Assembly: GCA_905250115.1 (NCBI GenBank) | Contig: CAJNOI010000008.1 | Span: forward strand, 1-64,000 | DNA from: Adineta steineri | Lineage: Eukaryota > Rotifera > Eurotatoria > Adinetida > Adinetidae | Direction of reading: 5' to 3' | DNA: 64,000 bases | Part shown: one piece after another, positions 54,467 to 64,000 of the stretch | Position numbering within the stretch: position 1 is the first letter of the stretch | Layout: each line of letters begins with the position of its first letter | Translations under genes and position numbers: made by a program | Notes under the pieces: generated by a model | Seen by the model: only the letters and a program-made list of their open reading frames with translations | Database searches by the model: none | What the model was told of the DNA's origin: nothing

Positions 54467-55724
54467 TTCTAAATAGATGAAAAATTTATGATATAATTCA
54501 TATTTTGAACTAAAAGTTCAAAAATTGAAAGTAAATACTTCTACGTACTTCATTATAAAATATTTAAGACTTATATATCACGTTATAGATATGCAAGCAT
54601 AGATATTATTAGACACGATAGAATAGAGATTATAAAGCATGTTCTTTTAAAACTACGGAATATGATCAAGTACTTCTTGTTTCACCGTACGTAGAAAGAT
54701 GAATGAAAAAATACAAAAGCGTACCGTTTTGCAGTTTGTAAGATGATATATCTAATCAATATTATAGTTGCATATCTACAACGTCATACTTAAATATTAG
54801 ATTTTATAGAATAAAGTATTTGCATTCAATCTCTGTCAAAAATAACTGTAATTATTCGATTAAAACATGAATGAAATGATTCTTAACGAAACTGATCTTC
54901 TATATAATCGAGAATACTACTTACACATGCTCGAATAAACGTTGGAGAGATGAATCTATCTAAAATCAAACATAAAAATATTTTTCAATGACGCTAATTT
55001 AATTAATCAACACTCAAACGTGGATATTTTTCATTTATAATCTTTCTATTTTTTTTCGTTGTAAATACATACGTAATTCAAAATATATTCACTAAAAATT
55101 GTCGATGATTTTTTTTCTCAAGTACAAGAATAAAGTCCTTGATATCTATTTTTCCTTATATTCAAGGTTTTGATTAATTCCTACTTATTAATTAAAGATA
55201 ATATTAATTTTATAAGTATAATCATCATCGATAAAAAATATTTCTTATCTATTCATTTGATTGGATAATATTAAAAAAATAGAACGAACATGATATCGTA
55301 TTAAAATATGAGCGAACACTTGATCGAAATGTTCACCTATGAGTCACTGATTAACAACGGTTAGCCAATCCAGTTTCTATTTCATAAAATTGTATTGAAC
55401 TTTTCATAATAAATATTTTCGAATGAATATTACATTTCTTTTTCCATTATATTTTTCTATACATTCTTTTTAGTATTTATAAACCATTTGACTTTCGCAC
55501 TTAAAGTTTCGTGCTTCACTGACATCTTCTTTTTGTTCCCCGAGTACAAACAAGAAAAAGAGAAAAAAGATAAGGTTTTATCTATGTATAACATATAAAC
55601 AAAGTTTACGAATGTTTGATTGGTAATTGAGAAAAGCGGAAATGTACTCATTGTACAATATTTATGGTAGAGAAAGAAAAAAAAAGCGAGATACGCGTAT
55701 TACGTCGATAGAATACTCTTCGCC
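54467..55724. other. Intergenic between divergent genes
   Basis: Shared 5' region of POLL (minus) and the secreted peptide gene (plus). AT-rich, with nothing else recognised. The minus-strand frame 55457-55651 is unsupported. Confidence 0.55.
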
Positions 55725-55732
55725 TATAAAAG
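55725..55732 (+). promoter_or_regulatory. TATA box of the secreted cysteine-rich peptide gene
   Basis: TATAAAAG, 76 bp upstream of the ATG at 55809, in a well-placed consensus context. It would put the transcript start about 50 bp before the ATG. Confidence 0.65.
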
Positions 55733-55808
55733 TAGATCATTTATGATAGTAGCAGATAGAAGAAGAAATACATTACAACTAATCTAAAATATTAAGAGTA
55801 GGTACAAA

Positions 55809-56072
55809 ATGCGAAGCAATATATTATTATTATTCATTTTTATTACCATTGGTGTTTGTCTTTGGTTAATGCCAACTAGTACTGAGGCTTATCCATTTCA
55901 ACGAAATAATTTTGGACGTTGCCCGCCATGTAACCTTTATTGTCCATGTGGATATGTTCTTGATGGAAAGGCCTGCCCAAGTTGCCGTTGTCGACCATCG
56001 AATACATGCACTGGTAGACATCCAAATGCTTTTGGACAATGGCCGTTTATAAAATCAAAGATTGTATATTGA
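55809..56072 (+). CDS. Secreted cysteine-rich (antistasin-like) peptide, 87 residues
   Basis: Single-exon frame with a clear signal peptide (MRSNILLLFIFITIGVCLWL, probable cleavage after STEA). The mature part has eight cysteines in about 31 residues: CPPCNLYCPCGYVLDG, then KACPSCRC, then TC. C-x-C-G-y-x-x-D-x-x-G-C-x-x-C-x-C is the pattern of antistasin-like domains, which in leeches inhibit serine proteases. Here the domain may be truncated. A TATA box lies 76 bp upstream, and AATAAA-type signals follow the stop. The protease-inhibitor role is inference only. It could equally be a structural or defence peptide. Confidence 0.75.
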   Translation: MRSNILLLFIFITIGVCLWLMPTSTEAYPFQRNNFGRCPPCNLYCPCGYVLDGKACPSCRCRPSNTCTGRHPNAFGQWPFIKSKIVY

Positions 56073-57119
56073 TTTTAATAAACAATAAAACTCCTATGAT
56101 TGTTTTCATATTTAGTTATTCTTTGTTTTTATGTATATCTTTAATAAATGTACATTTCTAATAGATTTCAGTTTTATTTTCGAAATTGAATAAACTATAA
56201 AGAAAATAATGAATGATAATTTTAATATATCACTACATATATACAATAGAATATTGATCGATTTTTGAAAAATAACGATAGTATCATCTTCAATAAACTT
56301 GAGTCTTTCAATGAATCTTAGTTGAAGACTCAAAATCGTCAAGAATATCAAATAACCTTGTATCGGACATCATAATACATTGTGAATAGATAACAAGTGC
56401 GTCATAAAATAATTGATATTTTACAAAGGTTCTATATTGTAAATAAACATCAGATAGTATACTTTTCCGTCTGTCGACAAAGGTGATGAATACCATCAAG
56501 GCCATTTCCGAATATAACAGAAACAAATAATCTATATACGATATAGCATTATCCTTCTAGAAGTCACAAGACTAATTAGTAAATTTCATAAAAAGCATAG
56601 AAAACCTCACAGTATTTTTGACAAAATCTACTCGCATTTAAAAATTCTTTTGAAACCTCCAAGAACAAAAATAAAACATCGAATCTATATACTTGCTAAT
56701 AATTCTAGAGAATAAAAGTATCATTTTTATTGATACCATAATTTTTTCATATGAATTTAACAATTTATTCAAATATCATATTAATCATTTCTATTCTGAT
56801 ATTACTGTTATCTATCATCAGTTGACATTATGTCAGTTATAATAAATTGTATTATTATAGTTATGGTATTAGAAAGTATATATGTGAGAGATTTTGTCCT
56901 TATTCTTCAAATGCACTCACAGTATAAATATATGTGTATGTTATAAATAGAAATCCAACAAAAGAATGTCTATCACACATGTAAAATATTCACTTCTGAT
57001 TTGGAATGATTTATTTCAATATATTTTCTAAAATTCCAATCAAACAATGTTTCATTCAATAAACAATTTATTTCAAGATTAAAATAAAAAATCAAGTATA
57101 AAATAAAATATTCAAATGT
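56073..57119. other. Intergenic between convergent 3' ends
   Basis: AT-rich. Two overlapping minus-strand frames (56112-56351, 56308-56526) lie here. They have no family motif and no splice pattern joining them. Confidence 0.55.
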
Positions 57120-59380
57120 TTATTTTTTTCCTGGTAAAAATTTACGTAATTTTTCACGCAGTTGTTTATCATCTAAATTACCAGTAGTCGGCTGATTTCT
57201 CGTTGTTGGACGGTTCATAAGAGTTGTAGCCGTAGTTGGTCTTTCATTAGATAATGTATTGCTAAGTTCACGTTCACGCTCACTCATTGGTCTGGAACGA
57301 CTAAAAACGTATTGTGAAGCTAATTGATTAGCTTCATCAATTGTCCGTATTGGTATATTTGATGCAAGTTGAACATTAAGTGGTGAAATAGTTCGATGAC
57401 CAAGATGAATATAAGCAGCCGGTGCTAAATCATATGTTGATAATGGTTGTCGCAAATCAGATAATACAACACGTGGTGGTGTTGTATAAAAATAAAAATC
57501 TGTTTGTCCAATCTGTGAACATACAATATGTGTTTGAGCAAATTCAAGAAGACGAGAAGTTGGTTCTTCAGGACGAAAAAATCCTTGAAGAATATAACGT
57601 GAATTTATAACAAATCGAATAGCAATTTGTTCATAAGACATATGACGTGCCGTTTGTGCTCTCTCACGCATAGAACGAGTTTCTAATGGTTGTTCATCAG
57701 AACTAATTAAATAATGCAATTTAATTTATTTAACTAATTATTTTTATGAGAAATAATTTACCCTTGTTGATGTAAACCATTAAGTACTGATCGAAGATCT
57801 TCAGCTGTTAGTTCATAAAAATTATCGGATACTTCACCTGTTTTAGTATCTTTTTTTTCACGTATTGAACGAGTTTTTGTTACATCATAAGCTATTGGAC
57901 GTCGTTCACATGGCTATTTGAGGTACGGATTGACTATTATTTTCAATTGAATGAAAGTAACTCACTCTAACTTTTTGTGTACGTTGATAATCTTCATCAG
58001 ATTCATTTTGATAAAGATTTTTGCCTTTTGTTGTTGCAGGAAACTAAAAATTAAAGAAATAAAACAATTTCTCAATTGATTTAAAAACTACTTTAAAATT
58101 GCGAAAATTCGTTTTCGATTGTTCTTGTTCAAATTTCGATTCTGGATCTAATGATATATTGATTCCAAGTTCTTCAGCTAATGTTCTTGATTGCCGTTGT
58201 TTTGACTAGTGGAAGAAATGTAGGCATTTATAGGAAACGAACTGAAAATTACTTGTGTCGTAGCATCAGGAACAGAAGTTCTCGTTGGAGGATCATTAAA
58301 TATCGAATATTCTTCATTGTTTGATGATGCAGCAGCTGCATTTCTTGAAGAAGTTGATGGATTATTAGAACGAATAGGTGTAGGTTGTGTAGTTGTTTGT
58401 TGTTTTGATTGTTCTTTTTGTTGATGTTGTTGTTGACGTCGACGAACAATCTTATCGTCAATACGACTATTGATTTTTTGCAATTCATCATCAGTAATTG
58501 GTCGTAAATGATACCTATAATAATAATCATCACAATGTTAATTCTTTTCATAATAAGAACTGAAAATATCAAAATTTATATTAAATATTTAAAATGAGTA
58601 TATAGATCACTTTAAGTCAAGTTTCTGCTTACCTAATAACTGCTGATCCGCTAGTAAGTCCAAGGTCACGTAATGATGTATTTGATAAAGCATATTCTCC
58701 AATAATCTATACATAATAAATAGAATAAGAAAATAAATAATCGTTCAATATACCTCTTCGCTCATATATGTACATATTGGACATGAATTATAAGTATCAC
58801 TCATTGAAATATCAATTGCAGCCACCATACTTCAAATATAAACCAGTTTAAAGTCAAAGAATTATTTTTGATTAATATTCACCTTTCAGGTTGAATGCGA
58901 TACCAATCAAGCATTTCTTGAAGAGTAACTGTTGGTTCAAACCAACCAGAATATCTTGAATTATCAGGTAATTGTAAATGAACATTAATATCATCAGTAT
59001 GACGACGATCTTCAAGTTTAGACATTTCTAAAGTAGCATTAGTTGGAATGTTTTGTAAACGCCATGGAATAGTTAAATCACATTTCTTATGTTGATACCT
59101 ATAAAGTACTATTCATTGTATGTAATGAATAATAAAATATGATACTTACATAAGTGCCCATTCGGAAGAATCCAAGCTTTCTTGATTACACATATCTTCA
59201 AGTACCTACGAATTTAATCATATTTTAGTTATTATTGCAAAGAAAAATGAACAAAAATTTTTATCATTGTGTCTTTTGTAAAAAAATATTTCTCACTTGA
59301 AATAAATTATTATTCGGCATCAATTGTGCTTTACGTCGATGTCCACTTGGACATAAAATATTAATTGTAATTTTAGACAT
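57120..59380 (-). CDS. ASPSCR1: UBX-domain tether protein ASPSCR1/TUG
   Basis: In mammals TUG tethers GLUT4 vesicles and binds p97/VCP. Eight or more minus-strand exons, starting MSKITINILCPSGHRRKAQL. The N-terminal ubiquitin-like domain (LCPSGHRRKAQL, then VLEDMCNQESLDSSEW) is followed by a second ubiquitin-like block (WRLQNIPTNATLEM). Next come SNTSLRDLGLTSGSAVIRYH and a long Gln/Ser/Thr-rich linker. A conserved helix block is FYELTAEDLRSVLNGL. The C-terminal UBX domain has IAIRFVINSRYILQGFFRPE and FYFYTTPPRVVLSDLRQPL, with PAAYIHLG. The order UBL - linker - UBX matches ASPSCR1 rather than other UBX proteins. It ends LREKLRKFLPGKK. NASP lies 286 bp upstream on the same strand. Confidence 0.9.
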
Positions 59381-59666
59381 TACAACAAATCTAAAATATT
59401 ATATTCTAATTCTTTTGTACTTGAAAATTTATTAGTAAATATGTGCAAAAATATCTTTGAGCGATTAAGGCATTTTAGTTCTTCTACGCATAGAAAATAA
59501 AATAGTTATCGTTTTTCTATAAGAGATTTTTGTTGTTGATGTTATTGATCAATAAACAAAACATATAAAGAAATATATTTTTATTCAACAGAAAAAAACA
59601 TAAAGTTCGTTTTTTTTCAAGTCTAATCTTTACAATATGAACAACACAATAATATAACAAAAAAAT

Positions 59667-61117
59667 TTAGTTTTCTTCAGTTTTAGCTTTTTTATTTTCT
59701 TCATCTGTATTTTGTGATTCAGTTGCTGGTCGTTTATGTCGAATTGTTAATGTTAAATCTTTTACTGGTGCTTCTGCTGTACTATTATCAGTTGTATGAT
59801 TATTATTTGCACCATTTGTTCCTGTAATAATATTTCTTGCTTGTGCAATTAAATGTTTATCAGCAATTGATGCTTGTGCATCATTACGTTTAAGTTCAAT
59901 GGCTGGTAAAAGTGATTTCAGTTCTTCACGTTCACTTTCCTTATCATCACCATTAGCTTGTTCAATTGCTTTACCAAGAGCAATAATAGCTTTATCAAAA
60001 CTATCAACAGCTTCAGTAAATTTATTGATTAATTCATAGATTAAACCTAATTTATAATAGCTTTCAGCAAGTAAACGATAACGTTGTTGTTCATTGATTG
60101 TTTCTTGTAAATCAATTGCTTTAAGAACATTTGAAAGAGCATTTTCATGATCACCGTTTTCATTGCATATATCTGCAAGCATAACATGTATATCACCTAA
60201 ACGAGTTATTATATGTGCATTATTTGAGTCTGTTTCTAACATTTTCGAATAAATCATATGTGCACATTCGAGAATTTCAAAAGCACGTTCAAGATCATTA
60301 ACTTGTTCATCATCTGGAATTGAAGTATCACCTTTTTCTTCTCCTCCTCCTGCTCCTTCTGCTTCTTCTTTTTCATCTTCTACATCGTCTTCGATTTCTT
60401 CATTTTCATTTTCATCGTTATCTTCATCTATAAAATTGTCAAAATAAAAAAAATAGACATATTTTATCTAATACGATCAATAATTCTTCTAAACTAACCT
60501 TTAACAATATCACTTCCAAATACTTGTTGTTCACTAAGACCAAGATAAAGTAAAGCTTGACCATAATAAAAATAGGGTTCAGCAAGTTCCGTTACTGTAT
60601 CACTTCCACGTAATTTTACACTGAAAGATTTACAGGAATGTTTTTTTTAGAGCAAAGATATTAATAAATTTGCTCACATTCGTTCACATGCTTTGGATAA
60701 ATGATCACATGCAGATTGATAATTATTTAATAAAACATCTCGTTTACCAAGCATGAACGAGGAATTAGCTTCTTCATCTCTAAAGAAGAAATGTAAATAT
60801 TTATCTTAGATATCAATAATTTTTCTAAATGAACTAGACTCAAGTCTTTTTTTAAATAATAATAAACATATATATATATATATCCAAGTTCAATTTATAA
60901 ACTATTATAAAGTACTAGAAATTCATAACATGATAAATCTTTATCAAAGATTTTTAAACAAATTTTATGTTGTTTATAATATTCGAAAATAAACTTATCA
61001 TCACAGTAGAAATGTTTATCAGGAATTTATTAAGTATTTTGTAGAGATTAGCATCTAATACGTTTCAACTCACTGAATTTCAACATAACTTGCTGCTGTT
61101 GTTGTTGCTGCTGCCAT
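59667..61117 (-). CDS. NASP: Histone chaperone NASP (SHNi-TPR)
   Basis: NASP binds histones H3/H4 and linker H1 in the nucleus. Four minus-strand exons; the first, 61117-61074, codes MAAATTTAASYVEI. Then come ANSSFMLGKRDVLLNNYQSA and CDHLSKACERI (TPR1), TELAEPYFYYGQALLYLGLS (TPR2) and a Glu/Asp-rich acidic insertion within TPR2. RAFEILECAHMIYSKMLE, GDIHVMLADICNENGDHENA and LAESYYKLGLIYELINKFTE follow (TPR3-4). The tail LTIRHKRPATESQ...KKAKTEEN carries nuclear-localisation lysines. This insertion within the repeats is the hallmark of SHNi-TPR proteins. The acidic prothymosin-like gene lies 248 bp upstream on the same strand. Confidence 0.92.
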
Positions 61118-61365
61118 ACTCACAGCTACAAAGAAATAATCTAGAACAAGAACAATATTTATTACATTGACAAATATTTTTAATTGATGTTTACAACATA
61201 AAAATGATTGACGATGATTTTTTTTTGTTATTCATATCTGAATAAGATTTCAAAGCTGAGATATGCGATACACATAAACAAGTAAACAAACAGACAAACA
61301 AATAAATAAACAAAACAGAATGGACTAGTTCATATTGATATGAGATTTCCAAACATAATATTGCG

Positions 61366-61821
61366 TTAAACAACAGTGAGCTCTTCATTTGGTACTTTTG
61401 CACTTGTTGATGAAGATTCATCAGTATCACCACCATTTTCATTTGCCAATGGATCACTTATTTTTATTTTTTTATTTGTTGCTGTTGTTGTTGATACAAC
61501 AGCTTGTTCATCATCATCTTCTTCTTCTTCTGCTTGACCATTTTTTTTCTCATCATCTTCGTCAACATGATCAATATCACGTTTATTATTATTGGCTTTT
61601 CCATTAATATTGTTATCTTCTGCTGTTGCTGCTGCTGTAGTAGTTGTTGTTTCTGATTCCTTATCTTCTTCTTTTTCTATTGGTGATTTTTCATCTGCTT
61701 GTGGAACTTGTTCATCATCATTTACCTTATCCACACTATGTTCATCAGCTGTACTTGCACCATCAGATTTCTTAGCATTTTCTACATCAGCAACAACAGG
61801 TATTTGTTCATCACTTGACAT
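61366..61821 (-). CDS. Acidic disordered protein 1, prothymosin-like (151 residues)
   Basis: Single-exon frame, rich in Asp/Glu and Ser/Thr/Asn, with no hydrophobic core: MSSDEQIPVVADVENAKKSD at the start and long Glu/Asp runs (EEEEDDDEQ). A basic patch, KANNNKRDID, is followed later by NKKIKISD. The same two patches occur in the divergent gene at 62542, so the two are paralogues. An acidic disordered chain with a late KKxK nuclear signal resembles prothymosin/parathymosin, which bind histones, but this is a resemblance of style. Simple repeats (GTT/GAA codons) run through the coding region. Confidence 0.75.
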   Translation of the reverse strand: MSSDEQIPVVADVENAKKSDGASTADEHSVDKVNDDEQVPQADEKSPIEKEEDKESETTTTTAAATAEDNNINGKANNNKRDIDHVDEDDEKKNGQAEEEEDDDEQAVVSTTTATNKKIKISDPLANENGGDTDESSSTSAKVPNEELTVV

Positions 61822-62541
61822 GATTTCTTGTGTTTTTTTCTTTATCCTGGCAGATCTATTAATATACTTCGTGACAAGGAAGAAAGAGGATGTGCAGATC
61901 CCTCCTATTTATATATGTTTTTTTATTCTTTTTTTCATTGGTTACTTATATACACCAGTTAAAAATCTACATTTCAATGATTTATGACATATTTATAGAT
62001 ATTAAATATGTATACGAGGATTATACATACATTTTTTATATTTTGTATAATATTTCTTAGTAAATTACCGGCTACATTAATCAAAGTTCATTAAACATAG
62101 TTTCAGTGACATCTGACAACAACCTTGACCTTACTAGAAATTCTAACGTTGTGGTATGACGCCATCTTTCGTATGATATTTATATCTTAGTTAATGGTAT
62201 AATAACATAGAAATGTGCATAGATAGAATTCATGATTCAATAAATTTCTCTCGTTATTTTATGTTTTGACAATTCTATATAGCACAGATGTTGCCTTTGC
62301 AATGACCTCTCGATAGAAAATTCACCTTATTGTCAAACAATAGTGCCTTGTCTATCCATCCGTCCGTTCGCTATATATATTCTATCTTTTTCTTTTCATA
62401 CATCCATTCTATATATCATAGTATTCGATCGGTCATTTATATAAAAAAGAAAAAGATTACTTTCTGATATCTACGTAAGTTTAAAAAAAAAAAGATCAAT
62501 TTAATTTTCATTTCTTTGAATAAATATTAGTTTTATAAATC
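61822..62541. other. Bidirectional promoter region between the two acidic paralogues
   Basis: 720 bp between divergent starts. AT-rich, with TATATATT-like sequences near 62370. Nothing else recognised. Confidence 0.55.
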
Positions 62542-63109
62542 ATGGAAAAAACTGACATTTCAATTGAAAATGAAGAGCAAGTACCGGTAGAATCAAAAAA
62601 GGTCGTTGATGAAATAACTGATGATGTACCAAAAAAGATTGAAGAACCGAATGATGAAATAAAAATTATAGAAAATAAAAATGAAGATGAAGTTGTACCA
62701 TCAACAACACCGAAACAAACTGAAGAACAAGAAAATGTTACTGAAATAAATACGAATATACCAGCATGTGTTTCACCTGGTCGTGTTAATGTACCATTTA
62801 AAGAAGTCAATGAAAGTGAAAAAGAAGAAAATACAACTCCGGTTAATGGTACAGACAATATGAATAATAATAAAAAACGTGAACTTGATAATGAAGATGA
62901 TCAAATTCAAGAAAAAGTTCACAATAATGATGATCAAACAAAAAAAATTAAAATAAGTGAAGCAACAGAAAATGCAACTGTTGAAATAAAAGATTCAGAA
63001 AATAATCTTGCTGTTAATGGCACTACTGCTACTGAAATTGAATCAAAGTGAGTTGGTTATATATATATTCTTTTGTTTCTAAAAAAACGACTTTTTTAAT
63101 TTCAGATAG
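62542..63109 (+). CDS. Acidic disordered protein 2, prothymosin-like (about 169 residues)
   Basis: Starts MEKTDISIENEEQVPVESKK and is Glu/Asp/Asn/Lys-rich without predicted folded domains. It shares NNNKKRELDNEDD and TKKIKISE with the minus-strand gene at 61366 (NNNKRDID..., NKKIKISD), showing a head-to-head duplicate pair. A GTGAGT donor overlaps the stop (63048) and a TTTCAG acceptor ends at 63105. Splicing gives AA|A TAG, so the protein ends ESK either way. Likely nuclear. Prothymosin-like chromatin binding is inference. Confidence 0.72.
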
Positions 63110-64000
63110 GTAATTACGCATGTTAGTTCAAATGGATGTATTGTTTCTTCTGTTTATTGTACTGTCAAATGTAGGCTTATTTTACTCTCATTCTGATGAC
63201 TGTAGTCTAGTTTTTTTTGTATCACTGTCAAATGATTATAAATGTCAAATATATATTAATATTAATAGTAAAATATAATATTAATGAATATATTATTCAA
63301 AAGTATATAAACAGATATGGAGAATACTATCAACTTCTTAATGTTTTAGGAAACTTATAAGTCATTCTAATCATTGCATTCATACAGAATTGAATCAATA
63401 GAAGATAATAATATAATCAATTTTTAATTGGGAGTGAAATGAGACGTTTTCGATATAGTAACAAAGCATTAAAGATTTCGTTGATGATACTTTTTTATTT
63501 ATGATAAATCTTTACACATTTTATAACGATCAAGATTTTTACTTTAATTTATTAAAATATAAAACAAAAAAGCGAAACGTGATCATTCAACCTCATATAT
63601 GAGAGAAGTAAAATAGGTGTGTACTATTGCTCGACACTTCTATTTGATGCATGCATTGAGAAAATGATAGTGGAAGTTCATAAAAGAGACCACCTAGTGT
63701 TGATAACAAGTATGGGTGTTAAAAATGTGACAAGATGCAAAGAATGATAATTATTCTCGTCAGTTGATATGACAAAAAAAATCAAAATTTTTCCGCTCCA
63801 TTCTTATTTTATACCCTAAGGCAATCACATAATGATTCGTTCATTATCAACTGAATAAAACTAAAATATCTCTGAAATCTGCAAAAGCAATTCATATCTT
63901 TATACTGCTGCAATCTATATGAAATACCGGTCGAACGTGCTACCGTATATTATCAATCCTTTTTAGTTATTTTATGTCTTTTAATATGTATTTCATCATA
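63110..64000. other. Intergenic to the window end
   Basis: AT-rich 3' flank of the acidic gene. No coding frame, repeat or RNA gene recognised. Confidence 0.6.

Noticed and set aside
56112..56526. Two overlapping minus-strand frames
   Set aside because: No domain, no joining splice sites; could be a decayed gene but nothing positive supports it.
61389..61987. Plus-strand frames of 72 and 131 codons
   Set aside because: They are antisense shadows of the acidic gene; the Ser/Val and Leu/His runs mirror its simple codon repeats.

Overview
The window is animal nuclear DNA, most likely from a bdelloid rotifer (Rotaria/Adineta type). The base composition is strongly AT-rich. Introns are mostly 45-60 bp with GT..AG ends, and genes are packed on both strands. 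Conserved metazoan housekeeping genes sit beside families I associate with bdelloids: TIR-NHL proteins, CPC-rich repeat membrane proteins, and TGTGGG-like short repeats. The bdelloid call is an inference from this style. I could not run a database search.

Layout: 0-6.6 kb holds a plus-strand run of PRP40 (5' end outside the window), a SREK1IP1-like zinc knuckle protein and beta-mannosidase. 9.8-10.8 kb is a single-exon orphan gene behind non-coding exons. 12.0-15.6 kb carries, on the minus strand, a ZC2HC1 zinc finger gene and the 5' half of an EHD ATPase cut by a 100-N gap. 16-26 kb is an accessory-like island: a hairpin element, a small two-membrane-span gene, five copies of a T/G-rich motif, two tandem small membrane-peptide genes, palindromic elements, a hAT-type MITE with a perfect 8-bp target duplication, and a 1212-residue membrane protein made of three tandem repeats. 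26.7-28.8 kb is a TIR-NHL protein. 31.5-37.2 kb is a tight minus-strand trio: isochorismatase-like, TYW1, UBA5. 38.5-48.2 kb holds ITM2/BRICHOS, TBCEL and OSGIN. 49.6-51.4 kb is a BOR1-like transporter that looks fungal or plant in type. 52.1-54.5 kb is DNA polymerase lambda. 55.8 kb is a secreted cysteine-rich (antistasin-like) peptide. 57.1-63.1 kb carries ASPSCR1/TUG, the histone chaperone NASP, and a divergent pair of acidic prothymosin-like paralogues.

How genes relate: several same-strand neighbours are only 19-290 bp apart. Bdelloids are known to trans-splice a leader and to have operons, so the PRP40/SREK1IP1/MANBA and ISOC/TYW1/UBA5 runs are candidate polycistronic units. PRP40 and SREK1IP1 both belong to splicing. 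NASP and the two acidic proteins may share chromatin work. The rest are independent housekeeping or lineage-specific genes. Exon ends were assigned by hand from GT/AG sites, reading-frame continuity and family resemblance, so individual junctions may be off.
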